Assembly (NCBI RefSeq): GCF_001280065.1
Contig: NZ_LGEA01000116.1
Location: 1-52,882, forward strand
From: Streptomyces sp. NRRL B-1140
GTDB taxonomy: Bacteria; Actinomycetota; Actinomycetes; Streptomycetales; Streptomycetaceae
Direction: 5' to 3'
Length of the DNA: 52,882 nucleotides
The position numbers and the translations under genes are program-made. The stretch's first letter is position 1; each line of letters starts with the position of its first letter. Positions 1 to 9,266 of this stretch are shown here, piece after piece. Below the pieces are notes generated by a model that did no database searches, had not been told where the DNA came from, and worked only from the letters and a program-made list of their open reading frames with translations.

Positions 1-827
1 ACGGCGGGGGCGGGCCGTCGGGTGGGCGCCGGGGGCACGCGCACGTCCCGCCCCGCGGTGGCACCGGTGCCGGTACCGGCCGGCGCCTGCGGCTGGTGGC
101 CGGAGTGCGGCGGGGGGGGGGGGCGCGCGGATGGAGGGCGGTCCGTCGTCGGCCTCTGCGCGGCAGGGCGGCCGGAGGGTGCGGCGGGCTCGTCCGGTGC
201 CGGGTCCGCGGGGACGGGGCGCAGGCGCGCGGTCGTCTCGGACGCGTGGTCGCCGGGACGCCGGGGCGGGGGCAGCCGGAACGGCCGTGCGGCCGTCTCC
301 GGGGGCGCCCCGGCCGCAACGTCCGGACGGCCGGGTTCGGAGAGGCGGAAGGGCCGGCCGGAGGACTGCGACGAGGTGCCGTCCGGGCTACCCGACGTCG
401 CTGCCCGGCCGGAGGGTTCCGGCGCGGGGAGGTGACGCGGCCGGGACGGGGGCCGAGGTGCTCCGGATTCGGTGCGTGTCTCGCGGCCGACGCTGGGCGG
501 CTTGTCCGGGAAGCGCGAGGAGGCGCGGGGCGGAGGCAGCGCAGTGGACCCGGTGCGCTGGGATGCGGTGGCGCCGGAGGCCGGGGCACCGAGGCCCGGG
601 AAGCGCGGGTGGCCGCCGTCGGACGGTTCCGCCGCGGTCCCGGCTTCCGGTCCGGTGGCGGGGTCGGAGGACGGGCCCGGGGCCTTCCGCTCGCCCCCCG
701 GCGAATCCTTGAGCGGTTCCTTCAGCGAGTCCCTCGTCGAGCCCTCGGGCGCGACCGGAGGGTGTGACGGACGGGGTGGGGTGGTGGGGCGCGGGGGGAA
801 AGCGGCGCGTTGCGCTTCCGTGCTCAT
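1..827 (-). CDS. N-terminal part of a proline-rich protein of unknown function (runs off the left edge)
   Basis: Reading leftwards from an ATG at 827 (preceded by a G-rich ribosome site), the frame stays open for 275 codons to the window edge, with G or C in most third positions. The product begins MSTEAQRAAFPPRP and is almost entirely Pro, Ala, Arg, Ser, Thr and Gly, so it looks disordered. A short phrase recurs, R-P-F-R-L followed by a Pro/Arg stretch, once near residue 175 and again about 20 residues later. No domain, signal peptide or membrane segment is visible; the folded part must lie beyond the window. A run of about 13 G at 111-123 encodes consecutive prolines and is a possible place for a sequence error. 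I infer the N-terminal linker of a larger protein. The rival frames in this stretch on either strand have less sensible composition. Confidence 0.5.
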   Translation of the reverse strand, partial: MSTEAQRAAFPPRPTTPPRPSHPPVAPEGSTRDSLKEPLKDSPGGERKAPGPSSDPATGPEAGTAAEPSDGGHPRFPGLGAPASGATASQRTGSTALPPPRASSRFPDKPPSVGRETRTESGAPRPPSRPRHLPAPEPSGRAATSGSPDGTSSQSSGRPFRLSEPGRPDVAAGAPPETAARPFRLPPPRRPGDHASETTARLRPVPADPAPDEPAAPSGRPAAQRPTTDRPPSARPPPPPHSGHQPQAPAGTGTGATAGRDVRVPPAPTRRPAPA

Positions 828-1094
828 GCTCCCCCCGTTTCCGCATGCCCGGGCCGCTCGTCCTGCGCGGGCCGGTGTCGTCCTGCCCGAGCCCGGCACA
901 CAGTTGTCCCGGGCACACCTACCCGTACGGAGGGAGCGTCATCCCGGCGCGGATTCCCGGCCGGCGTCATCCGCCGTACGTGCGCGTCACTCTACGGCTA
1001 GTTCCTGTGCGAACGGGAACCAGTCCGCGATGGCGGGGCATCTGCCCGGAACGTCCCCCTACCCTGCGGTAATCGGGTCTGGCAGGCTGCGCTC

Positions 1095-2297
1095 ATGACT
1101 GCGCGCGCCTCCGACCGGGCCCGTTACGACCGGGCCACCGCCCATCTCGACGCTCCTCTCGCGATCGTGGACCTCGAAGCCTTCGACGCCAACGCCGCCG
1201 ACCTGGTGTGCCGCGCCGGGGGCAAGCCCGTCCGGGTGGCCAGCAAGTCCGTGCGCTGCCGGGCGCTGCTGGAGCGCGTCCTGGCCCGCGACGGCTTCGC
1301 GGGGATCATGTCGTTCACCCTGGCCGAGTCGTTGTGGCTGGCCCGCTCGGGGTTCGACGACGTGCTGCTCGCCTACCCGTCCGCCGACCGGGCCGGGTAC
1401 GCCGAACTGGCCGGTGATCCCAAGCTCGCCGCCGCCGTGACCGTGATGGTCGACGACGTCGCCCAGCTGGATCTGATCGACGCCTCCCGGGGTGGCGGGC
1501 GTGAAGTGGTGCGGGTGTGCCTGGAGTTGGACACCTCGCTCAAGCTGCTCGGCGGGCGGGTGCGGGTCGGGGCCCGGCGTTCGCCGCTGCACTCCCCCGC
1601 CGAAGTGGCCGAGATGGCGCGGGCGGCGGCCCGGCGGCCCGGCTTCGAGGTCGTGGGGATCATGGCCTACGAGGGGCATGTCGCCGGGGTCGGGGACTCG
1701 CTGGCCGGACGTCCGCTGCGGTCGCGTGCGATCCGCCTGATGCAGGCCGCCGCCAAGCGTGAACTGGCCGAGCGGCGTGCGGAGGTGGTGCGTGCGGTGC
1801 GGGCCGTCGTGCCGGGGCTGGAGTTCGTCAACGGCGGGGGTACCGGCTCGGTGCAGCACACCGCGGCCGAGGAGGCGGTGACCGAGATCGCCGCGGGGTC
1901 GGGCCTGTACGTGCCGCGCCTGTTCGACAACTACACGTCGTTCAGCGGCCGTCCGTCGGCCCTCTTCGCCCAGCCCGTCGTGAGGCGGCCGGGCGTGGGA
2001 GTCGTGACGGTCCTGGGCGGTGGGTATCCCGCCTCGGGCGCGGCCGGTGCCGACCGGTCGCCGGTGCCGTATCTGCCCGAGGGGCTGCGCTACGACCCGC
2101 AGGAGGGCGCCGGTGAGGTGCAGACGCCGCTGCTCGGCTCGCCCGCCGACGATCTGCTGATCGGTGACAAGGTGTGGTTCCGGCATGCGAAGGCCGGTGA
2201 GCTGTGCGAGCGGTTCGACCGGCTGCACCTCGTCGAGGGCGACGCGGTGACCGCGACGGTGCCGACCTATCGCGGCGAGGGCCACACGTTCCTGTAG
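1095..2297 (+). CDS. PLP-dependent fold-type III amino acid racemase/aldolase-like protein
   Basis: This 400-residue protein resembles the alanine racemase N-terminal fold joined to a D-serine dehydratase-like C-terminal domain, the family that includes D-threonine aldolases and DSD1-type D-serine dehydratases. The presumed PLP lysine is Lys51 in V-A-S-K-S-V-R. The barrel continues through LELDTSLKLLGGRVRVG and a phosphate-binding Gly-rich segment, NGGGTGS, near residue 250. The C-terminal domain contains a His, a Cys and a WF pair, as expected for the metal-dependent subgroup. It should act on a D-amino acid or beta-hydroxy amino acid in the cytoplasm; the true substrate cannot be told from sequence. 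It stands alone, converging on the next gene, with a long hairpin between the two. The start ATG at 1095 has only a weak ribosome site. Confidence 0.85.
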   Translation: MTARASDRARYDRATAHLDAPLAIVDLEAFDANAADLVCRAGGKPVRVASKSVRCRALLERVLARDGFAGIMSFTLAESLWLARSGFDDVLLAYPSADRAGYAELAGDPKLAAAVTVMVDDVAQLDLIDASRGGGREVVRVCLELDTSLKLLGGRVRVGARRSPLHSPAEVAEMARAAARRPGFEVVGIMAYEGHVAGVGDSLAGRPLRSRAIRLMQAAAKRELAERRAEVVRAVRAVVPGLEFVNGGGTGSVQHTAAEEAVTEIAAGSGLYVPRLFDNYTSFSGRPSALFAQPVVRRPGVGVVTVLGGGYPASGAAGADRSPVPYLPEGLRYDPQEGAGEVQTPLLGSPADDLLIGDKVWFRHAKAGELCERFDRLHLVEGDAVTATVPTYRGEGHTFL

Positions 2298-2331
2298 GGG
2301 TCAGGCTGCCGGGCCGGCACTGCTGCCCACG

Positions 2332-2373
2332 CCGCCGGTGCCGTCGCCTCCCCGAGGGCGACGGCACCGGCGG
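2332..2373. terminator. Bidirectional terminator hairpin
   Basis: A perfect 17-bp stem (2332-2348 with 2357-2373) encloses an 8-base loop. It lies in the 104-bp gap between two convergent genes, 35 bp after the racemase-like gene and 28 bp after the SDR gene. No T-run follows, as is usual for Streptomyces terminators. Confidence 0.75.
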
Positions 2374-2401
2374 GGCGCGACGCGGACCCCTGGACAGGCG
2401 C

Positions 2402-3187
2402 TTACAGGGGTGTGACGTAGGCCCCCGCGATCCCGCCGTCGACCAGGAAGTCGGTGGCGTTCACGAAGGAGGAGTCGTCGCTGGCGAGGAAGGCGACGGC
2501 GGCGGCGATCTCCTCGGCCTCGGCGAACCGGCCCAGCGGGATGTGCACCAGGCGGCGTGCGGCGCGCTCGGGGTCCTTGGCGAACAGTTCCTGCAGGAGC
2601 GGGGTGTTGACCGGTCCCGGGCAGAGGGCGTTCACGCGGATGCCCTCGCGGGCGAACTGCACGCCCAGCTCGCGGGACATGGCGAGGACGCCGCCCTTGG
2701 AGGCCGTGTAGGAGATCTGGGAGGTCGCCGCGCCCATCCTGGCGACGAAGGACGCCGTGTTGATGATCGAGCCCCGGCCCTGGCGCCGCATGTAGGGGAT
2801 GGCGGCCTTGCAGCACAGGTAGACGGAGGTGAGGTTGACCTCCTGGACGCGCTTCCAGGCCTCCAGGCCGGTCTCCAGGATGGAGTCGTCGTCGGGCGGG
2901 GAGATGCCGGCGTTGTTGAAGGCGATGTCGACGCTGCCGTAGGTGTCGTAGGCGGTCCTGAAGAGAGCCTCGACCTGCTCGGGGTCGGTCACGTCGACCT
3001 TCACGAAGGTACCGCCGACCTCCTCGGCGGCGGCCTTGCCGCGGGCGTCGTCGACGTCGCCGCAGACGACGTGGGCGCCCTCGGAGGCGAGACGGCGGGC
3101 GGCGGCGAGGCCGATGCCGCTGCCGGCACCGGTGACGACGGCGGTACGGCCGACCAGGCGGCGGCAGATGTTGTCCTGGGCAGTCAC
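2402..3187 (-). CDS. SDR-family NAD(P)-dependent oxidoreductase, last gene of the glnA4 operon
   Basis: This 261-residue classical short-chain dehydrogenase/reductase has the nucleotide-binding motif TGAGSGIG near residues 20-27, an NNAG motif, and the catalytic Ser-Tyr-Lys arrangement (YTASKGG, with Tyr and Lys four residues apart). The C-terminal DGG motif ends the fold. The GTG start at 3187 overlaps the stop of the aldehyde dehydrogenase gene by four bases (GTGA), so the two are translationally coupled. In this cluster I infer that it oxidises an alcohol group, for example that of gamma-glutamylethanolamide, to the aldehyde used by the neighbouring dehydrogenase. The family alone does not prove this, since many members are 3-oxoacyl reductases. 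Confidence 0.9.
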   Translation of the reverse strand: MTAQDNICRRLVGRTAVVTGAGSGIGLAAARRLASEGAHVVCGDVDDARGKAAAEEVGGTFVKVDVTDPEQVEALFRTAYDTYGSVDIAFNNAGISPPDDDSILETGLEAWKRVQEVNLTSVYLCCKAAIPYMRRQGRGSIINTASFVARMGAATSQISYTASKGGVLAMSRELGVQFAREGIRVNALCPGPVNTPLLQELFAKDPERAARRLVHIPLGRFAEAEEIAAAVAFLASDDSSFVNATDFLVDGGIAGAYVTPL

Positions 3188-4557
3188 TGTGCGGGGCCCT
3201 CCGTGCTGATGAAGACGTTCTTGGTTTCGGTGAAGGCGGTCAGGGCGTCGGGGCCGAGCTCGCGCCCGACACCGGACTGCTTGTAGCCGCCGAACGGTGT
3301 CCAGTAGCGGACGCTGGCATGGGAGTTGACGGACAGGTTGCCGGCGCGGACGGCCTGGGAGACGCGGAGAGCACGGCCGACGTCGCGGGTCCAGATGGAG
3401 CCGGAGAGGCCGTAGGGGGTGCCGTTGGCGAGGCGGATCGCGTCCTGCTCGTCCGTGAAGGGCAGGAGCACGGCGACGGGGCCGAAGATCTCCTCGCAGG
3501 CCGCGGCCGAGTCGGGGCTCTCGCCGGTGAGGACGGTCGGCGGGAACCAGAAGCCGGGGCCCTCGGGTGCGCTGCCGCGCAGGGCCGGGGCGTCGTCGGG
3601 CACGAAGCCGCGGACCCGGTCGAGCTGCTGCCGGGAGATCAGCGGGCCCATCTGGGTCTTCTCGTCGGCCGGGTCGCCCACCACCACGGCGGACAGTGCC
3701 TCGGCGAGATGCTCGCGGACCTCGTCGTAGACGGACTCCTGGACCAGGATGCGGGTGCGGGCGCAGCAGTCCTGGCCGGAGTTGTCGAGGAAGGAGAAGG
3801 GGTCGACGGCGGTCTTGAGGTCGGCGTCGGCGAAGACGATGTTGGGGCTCTTGCCGCCGAGTTCGAGGGTGACGGGCTTGACCTGCTCGGCGCCGAGGGC
3901 CGCGACGCGCGTCCCGGTCCGGGTGGAGCCGGTGAAGACGATCTTGGCGACTCCGGGGTGCCGGACCAGGGCGTCGCCGGTGATGTCGCCGCGTCCGGGC
4001 AGGACCTGGAAGAGGTGCTCGGGAAGCCCGGCCTCCAGGGCGAGTTCGGCCAGGCGCAGCGCGGTGAGCGGGGTGGTCTCGGCGGGCTTGAGGATGACGG
4101 CGTTGCCGGCCGCGAGGGCGGGTGCGGTGCCCCAGGCGGCGATCGGCATGGGGAAGTTCCAGGGCGCGATCACGCCGACGACGCCGAGCGGTTCGAGGAT
4201 CGTGACGTTCAGGCCGCCGGGGACCGGGATCTGCCGGCCGGTGAGCCGTTCCACTCCCCCGGCCGCGTAGTCCAGCAGGTCGCGGACGTTTCCGGCCTCC
4301 CAGCGGGCGTTGCCGATGAGGTGGCCTGCCTCGCGGACCTCCAGGCGGGCCAGCTCGTCGAGGTGTTCGTCGACGGTGGCCGCGAAGCGGCGCAGCAGCC
4401 GGGCCCGGTCCGCGGGGGGCAGGGCGGCCCAGATCCGCTGTGCCCTGGCGGCGTGGGTGACGGCCGCGTCGACGTCGGCCGGGCTCGCCCCTGCGACGGC
4501 GGCGACGACCTCCTCGGTCGCGGGGTTCAGTACTTCCAGAAGGTGCTCGGAAGACAC
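3184..4557 (-). CDS. NAD(P)-dependent aldehyde dehydrogenase of the gamma-glutamylation pathway
   Basis: This 457-residue aldehyde dehydrogenase has the catalytic Cys264 in the motif S-G-Q-D-C-C, the general base Glu232 in LELGGKSPN, the oxyanion Asn134 in PWNFP, and the cofactor loop FTGST around 208-212. It should oxidise an aldehyde irreversibly to the acid. Two starts are possible: a GTG at 4569 that overlaps the ligase stop, and a GTG at 4557 with GAGG placed six bases before it. I chose 4557 because its spacing and the resulting N-terminus fit the family. It lies between the ligase and the SDR gene in one operon. By analogy with E. coli PuuC I infer a gamma-glutamyl aldehyde as substrate. 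Confidence 0.92.
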   Translation of the reverse strand: MSSEHLLEVLNPATEEVVAAVAGASPADVDAAVTHAARAQRIWAALPPADRARLLRRFAATVDEHLDELARLEVREAGHLIGNARWEAGNVRDLLDYAAGGVERLTGRQIPVPGGLNVTILEPLGVVGVIAPWNFPMPIAAWGTAPALAAGNAVILKPAETTPLTALRLAELALEAGLPEHLFQVLPGRGDITGDALVRHPGVAKIVFTGSTRTGTRVAALGAEQVKPVTLELGGKSPNIVFADADLKTAVDPFSFLDNSGQDCCARTRILVQESVYDEVREHLAEALSAVVVGDPADEKTQMGPLISRQQLDRVRGFVPDDAPALRGSAPEGPGFWFPPTVLTGESPDSAAACEEIFGPVAVLLPFTDEQDAIRLANGTPYGLSGSIWTRDVGRALRVSQAVRAGNLSVNSHASVRYWTPFGGYKQSGVGRELGPDALTAFTETKNVFISTEGPAQ

Positions 4558-4565
4558 GAAGGACC

Positions 4566-5930
4566 TCACATGCGTTCGAAGGAGCGGCGCAGCTCCCAGT
4601 CGGTCACCGCGGCGTCGTACGCGTCCAGTTCGACGCGCGCCATGTTGCGGTAGTGCGCGACGACCTCGTCGCCGAAGGCGGCCCGGGCGATGGGGCTGTT
4701 CTCCCAGAGCTCGGCGGCCTCGCGCAGGGTGGTGGGGACGTGGTCCAGGTCGGCGGCGTAGGCGTTGCCGGGGCAGGGTTCGGGGAGTTCCAGTTTCTGT
4801 TCGATGCCGTGCAGTCCGGCCGCGACCAGTCCGGCGACGGCGAGGTAGGGGTTGACGTCGCCGCCGGGCAGGCGGTTCTCGAAGCGCAGGGAGCGGCCGT
4901 GGCCGACCACGCGCAGCGCGCAGGTGCGGTTGTCCTGGCCCCAGGCGACCGCGGTCGGGGCGAAGGAGCCGGGCTGGAAGCGCTTGTAGGAGTTGATGTT
5001 GGGGGCGTAGAGGAGGGAGAAGTCGCGCAGGGCGGCGAGCTGTCCGGCGAGGAAGTGCCGCATGACCTCGGACATGCCGCCTTCGAGGTCGCCGGCCATG
5101 GCGTTGTTGCCGTCCGCGTCGGCGAGCGAGAGGTGGATGTGGCAGGAGTTGCCCTCGCGCTCGTTGTACTTGGCCATGAAGGTGATCGACATGCCCTCCT
5201 GGGCGGCGATCTCCTTGGCGCCGGTCTTGTAGACGGAGTGCTGGTCGCAGGTGACGAGGGCCTCGTCGTAGCGGAAGGCGATCTCGTGCTGGCCGGGGTT
5301 GCACTCGCCCTTGGCGGATTCGACGGTGAGGCCGGCGCCGGCCATCTCGTTGCGGATGCGGCGCAGCAGCGGCTCGATGCGGCCGGTGCCGAGGACGGAG
5401 TAGTCGATGTTGTACTGGTTGGCCGGGGTCAGGCCCTTGTAGCCGGCGTCCCAGGCCTGTTCGTAGGTGTCCTTGAAGACGATGAACTCCAGCTCGGTGC
5501 CGACCTGGGCGGTGTAGCCGAGTTCGGCGAGGCGCTCCAGCTGGCGGCGCAGGATCTGGCGGGGGGCCGCGACGACCGGGGAGCCGTCGTTCCAGGCGAG
5601 GTCGGCGTGGAGCATGGCCGTGCCCTCGTTCCAGGGGACGCGGCGCAGGGTGGTCAGGTCCGGGTGCATGGCGAAGTCGCCGTAGCCGCGGTCCCAGGAG
5701 GACATCGCGTAGCCGTCGACGGTGTTCATCTCGGTGTCGACGGCGAGCAGGTAGTTGCAGCCCTCGGTGCCGTGCCGGAGGACCTCGTCGAGGAAGAAGC
5801 GTGCGGCGAACCGCTTGCCCTGGAGTCGCCCTTGCATGTCGGGGAAGGCCAGGACGACAGTGTCGATCTCACCGCCGGCGACGAGGGTGTGGAGCTCCTC
5901 GACGCTCAGCGGGGGTGTGCGGTCTGCCAC
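4566..5930 (-). CDS. glnA4: Glutamine synthetase-like gamma-glutamyl ligase (GlnA4-type)
   Basis: The 454-residue product belongs to the glutamine synthetase superfamily. It has the metal-binding motif GTELEF, the AKGECNPGQHEIAF block, the ATP-binding SCHIHLSL segment, and the glutamate-binding NRTCALRVVGHG and RFENRLPGGDVNPY blocks. The class is the GlnA3/GlnA4/PuuA type, which joins glutamate to an amine rather than to ammonia. S. coelicolor GlnA4 has been reported to make gamma-glutamylethanolamide, and gene order here matches that locus. The GTG start at 5930 is fixed by AGGAGG (5938-5943 on the complement) seven bases upstream; a longer open frame upstream has no ribosome site. It is the first gene of an operon with the aldehyde dehydrogenase and SDR, and is divergent from the regulator gene. 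Confidence 0.93.
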   Translation of the reverse strand: MADRTPPLSVEELHTLVAGGEIDTVVLAFPDMQGRLQGKRFAARFFLDEVLRHGTEGCNYLLAVDTEMNTVDGYAMSSWDRGYGDFAMHPDLTTLRRVPWNEGTAMLHADLAWNDGSPVVAAPRQILRRQLERLAELGYTAQVGTELEFIVFKDTYEQAWDAGYKGLTPANQYNIDYSVLGTGRIEPLLRRIRNEMAGAGLTVESAKGECNPGQHEIAFRYDEALVTCDQHSVYKTGAKEIAAQEGMSITFMAKYNEREGNSCHIHLSLADADGNNAMAGDLEGGMSEVMRHFLAGQLAALRDFSLLYAPNINSYKRFQPGSFAPTAVAWGQDNRTCALRVVGHGRSLRFENRLPGGDVNPYLAVAGLVAAGLHGIEQKLELPEPCPGNAYAADLDHVPTTLREAAELWENSPIARAAFGDEVVAHYRNMARVELDAYDAAVTDWELRRSFERM

Positions 5931-5984
5931 GGGAAGGCCTCCTAGGCTCCGCGGATCCGCTGCCTTGGATCCGCCGGGAGCCAT

Positions 5985-6006
5985 AAGGTATTGCCGAGAA
6001 CCATTG
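5985..6006 (+). promoter_or_regulatory. Composite motif A, possible FadR/GntR operator between glnA4 and its regulator
   Basis: The 22 bases read AAGGTAT-N-GC, six variable bases, then a gap-free shared CCATTG at the right end. The same motif with the same spacing recurs upstream of the permease gene at 6849-6870 (15 of 22 positions identical). It begins 55 bases from the glnA4 start and ends 22 bases before the regulator start. The arms form an imperfect dyad. I infer the binding site of the GntR-type regulator encoded alongside. Confidence 0.5.
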
Positions 6007-6028
6007 CTTGGGAAGGGGGTACGGCCAC

Positions 6029-6769
6029 ATGCCGGAGGAAGCTGGGGGCGGCGAGGTGGAGCGCGACGGGCTGACACCGGTGCTGCGGCCGGTGCGCGCG
6101 GGCAACGGCTTCGAGGAGGCGCTGGAGCAGATCCTGCAGGTCGTGCGGCTGGGTCTGGTGCCGGGGGGCGAGCGGCTGCCGGCCGAGCGGGAGCTGGCGG
6201 AGCGGCTGGGGATCAGCCGGGTGACGCTGCGCGAGGTGCTGAAGGTGCTCCAGGACCAGGGCCTGGTCGAGTCGCGGCGCGGCCGGTACGGCGGGACGTT
6301 CGTGCTGCCGCGCACCGACGCCGTCGGCGAGGACGAGCTGCGGCGCCGGGTCGCCGAGGTCGACATCGAGGACGTGCTGCGGTTCCGGGAGGTGCTGGAG
6401 GTCGGCGCGGCGGGGCTGTGCGCGGCGCACGGGCTGGACGAGAAGCAGGCGGACCGGCTGCGCGAGGCCCTGGCGCGCACGCACGACGCGCCGCTCGCCG
6501 AGTACCGCCGCCTGGACACGCTGCTGCACCTCACGCTCGCCGAGCTGTCCGGCTCCCCGACGCTCACCGCCCAGTACGCGGCCGTCCGCGCGACGGTCAA
6601 CGACCTGCTCGACTGCATCCCGCTGCTGGTGCGCAACCTGGAGCACTCCCAGCGGCAGCACACCGCCCTGGTGGAGGCGGTGATCGAGGGCGAGGCCGAC
6701 CAGGCGCGGGAGATCATGCGCGAGCACTGCGGGGGCACGGCGGCGCTGCTGCGGGGCTTCCTCGGCTGA
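6029..6769 (+). CDS. FadR-subfamily GntR transcriptional regulator of the gamma-glutamylation cluster
   Basis: This 246-residue protein has an N-terminal winged helix-turn-helix (residues ~20-90; RLPAERELAERLGISRVTLREVL followed by the wing GRYGGTFV) and a C-terminal all-helical FCD ligand domain. The FCD metal-site pattern is visible as RRLDTLLHL, then two later histidines in QRQHTALVEA and MREHC. The ATG at 6029 is preceded by GGAAGGGGG; an in-frame TTG at 6008 is less likely. It is divergent from glnA4 and precedes the permease, so it is the obvious local regulator. The likely effector is the amine or its gamma-glutamyl derivative, which is inference. Confidence 0.9.
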   Translation: MPEEAGGGEVERDGLTPVLRPVRAGNGFEEALEQILQVVRLGLVPGGERLPAERELAERLGISRVTLREVLKVLQDQGLVESRRGRYGGTFVLPRTDAVGEDELRRRVAEVDIEDVLRFREVLEVGAAGLCAAHGLDEKQADRLREALARTHDAPLAEYRRLDTLLHLTLAELSGSPTLTAQYAAVRATVNDLLDCIPLLVRNLEHSQRQHTALVEAVIEGEADQAREIMREHCGGTAALLRGFLG

Positions 6770-6820
6770 GCCGGGCGGGGTGTCGTCGCCCGGTGAGGAT
6801 TTACGGGCGATTAACGCACG

Positions 6821-6829
6821 GGTATTGCC
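6821..6829 (+). promoter_or_regulatory. Extra GGTATTGCC half-motif upstream of the permease
   Basis: The nine bases GGTATTGCC are identical to the left part of motif A (5987-5995). They start exactly 30 bp, about three helical turns, before the GGTAT of motif B. This may be a second binding element of the same regulator. Confidence 0.3.
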
Positions 6830-6848
6830 ATCCCCCGGTCGGCCCGCA

Positions 6849-6870
6849 AAGGTATGGCTCCATTCCATTG
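6849..6870 (+). promoter_or_regulatory. Composite motif B, possible operator upstream of the permease gene
   Basis: It matches motif A at 5985-6006 over AAGGTAT, GC and CCATTG with identical spacing, and contains an ATGG...CCAT inverted repeat. It ends 53 bases before the permease start codon, in the 154-bp gap after the regulator gene. It is probably a shared operator that coordinates uptake with metabolism. Confidence 0.5.
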
Positions 6871-6923
6871 AGTCGGAGCCCGCTCGATCCCGTGACCGCC
6901 GCCGCCCTGTCGGGAGTTAGCCC

Positions 6924-8369
<1,446 letters not shown>

Positions 8370-8396
8370 GTCGTCCGAAAGCGTGAGGGAGTAGTC

Positions 8397-9083
8397 GTGA
8401 CCAGGCCGTTGATCGGTGTCAGCACCTACCTGGAGTCCGGTGCGCGCTGGGGCGTGTGGGAGCTGGAGGCCGCGCTGCTGCCGGTCGGCTACCCCCGGCT
8501 GGTGCAGCGGGCGGGCGGCCTGGCCGCGATGCTGCCGCCGGACGACCCGCGGCACGCCGCGGCTGCCGTGGCCCGGCTGGACGGGCTGGTCATCGCGGGC
8601 GGTCCGGATGTGGAGCCGGTGCGGTACGGGGCCGAGCGCGAGCCGCGGACGGGCCCGCCGGCCCCCGAGCGGGACGCATGGGAGCTGGCACTGATCGAGG
8701 CCGCGCTGGCGGCGGGGCTACCGCTGCTGGGGATCTGCCGGGGCATGCAGCTGCTGAACGTGGCGCTCGGCGGGACGCTGCTGCAGCACATCGAGGGGCA
8801 CGCGGAGGTCGTGGGCGTCTTCGGCGGGCACGCGGTGAAGCCGGTGCCGGGCAGTCTGTACGCCGGTGTGGTGCCGGAGGAGACCTTCGTGCCTACCTAC
8901 CACCATCAGGCCGTGGACCGGCTGGGTGAGGGCCTCGTCCCGTCGGCGTACGCGGCGGACGGCACGGTGGAGGCGGTCGAACTGCCGTCGGCCGAGTGGG
9001 TGCTGGGGGTGCAGTGGCATCCGGAGATGGGGGAGGACGTCCGGGTGATGGGGGCGTTGGTGAAGGCGGCAACAGGAGGCTGA
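8397..9083 (+). CDS. Gamma-glutamyl hydrolase, PuuD-like class I glutamine amidotransferase fold
   Basis: The 228-residue product has the nucleophile Cys114 in LLGICRGMQLLN, an IAGGPDVEP oxyanion segment, and the His208/Glu210 pair in GVQWHPE, which complete the Cys-His-Glu triad of the peptidase C26 family. E. coli PuuD cleaves gamma-glutamyl-GABA to release glutamate. Here the expected substrate is the oxidised gamma-glutamyl product, for example gamma-glutamylglycine if ethanolamine is the starting amine. The gene starts with GTG at 8397 after a GAGG ribosome site and follows the permease in the same direction. It would complete the pathway by recycling the glutamate tag. Confidence 0.9.
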   Translation: MTRPLIGVSTYLESGARWGVWELEAALLPVGYPRLVQRAGGLAAMLPPDDPRHAAAAVARLDGLVIAGGPDVEPVRYGAEREPRTGPPAPERDAWELALIEAALAAGLPLLGICRGMQLLNVALGGTLLQHIEGHAEVVGVFGGHAVKPVPGSLYAGVVPEETFVPTYHHQAVDRLGEGLVPSAYAADGTVEAVELPSAEWVLGVQWHPEMGEDVRVMGALVKAATGG

Positions 9084-9086
9084 ACT

Positions 9087-9231
9087 CCAGGGGGCTCCGC
9101 CCCCTGGACCCCCGGCCTTTGCCCACCCACCACCCGATTCGGTCAGCCGAGAAGCCGGGCTCGACAAACCCAGCCCGTCCGGCGCTTCCGGACCGCCGAG
9201 GCACCATCCAGCCAGGGGGCAGCGCCCCTGG
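9087..9231. repeat. Streptomyces intergenic GC-rich dyad elements (two hairpins)
   Basis: Between convergent genes lie two related dyads. In the first, 9087-9094 pairs with 9100-9107 around CTCCG. In the second, 9212-9218 pairs with 9225-9231. The sequence between (about 9160-9200) contains CAGCCCGTCCGGCGCTTCCGG. Elements of this style, with GGGGGCTCCGCCCCC cores, are very frequent after stop codons in Streptomyces genomes and probably act as terminators or are a dispersed repeat family. Confidence 0.65.
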
Positions 9232-9266
9232 AGATGGGACGGGTAGGGGCGGCGGGGGCGAGGGAA

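Noticed and set aside
131..767. Plus-strand frames in the first 800 bases.
   Set aside because: Their composition is Arg/Gly-dominated and they lack ribosome sites; the minus-strand Pro-rich frame has better third-position use.
9087..9231. Dyads taken as a possible CRISPR or attachment site.
   Set aside because: They match the dispersed GC-rich intergenic dyads of Streptomyces and lie between convergent genes, so a terminator role is simpler.
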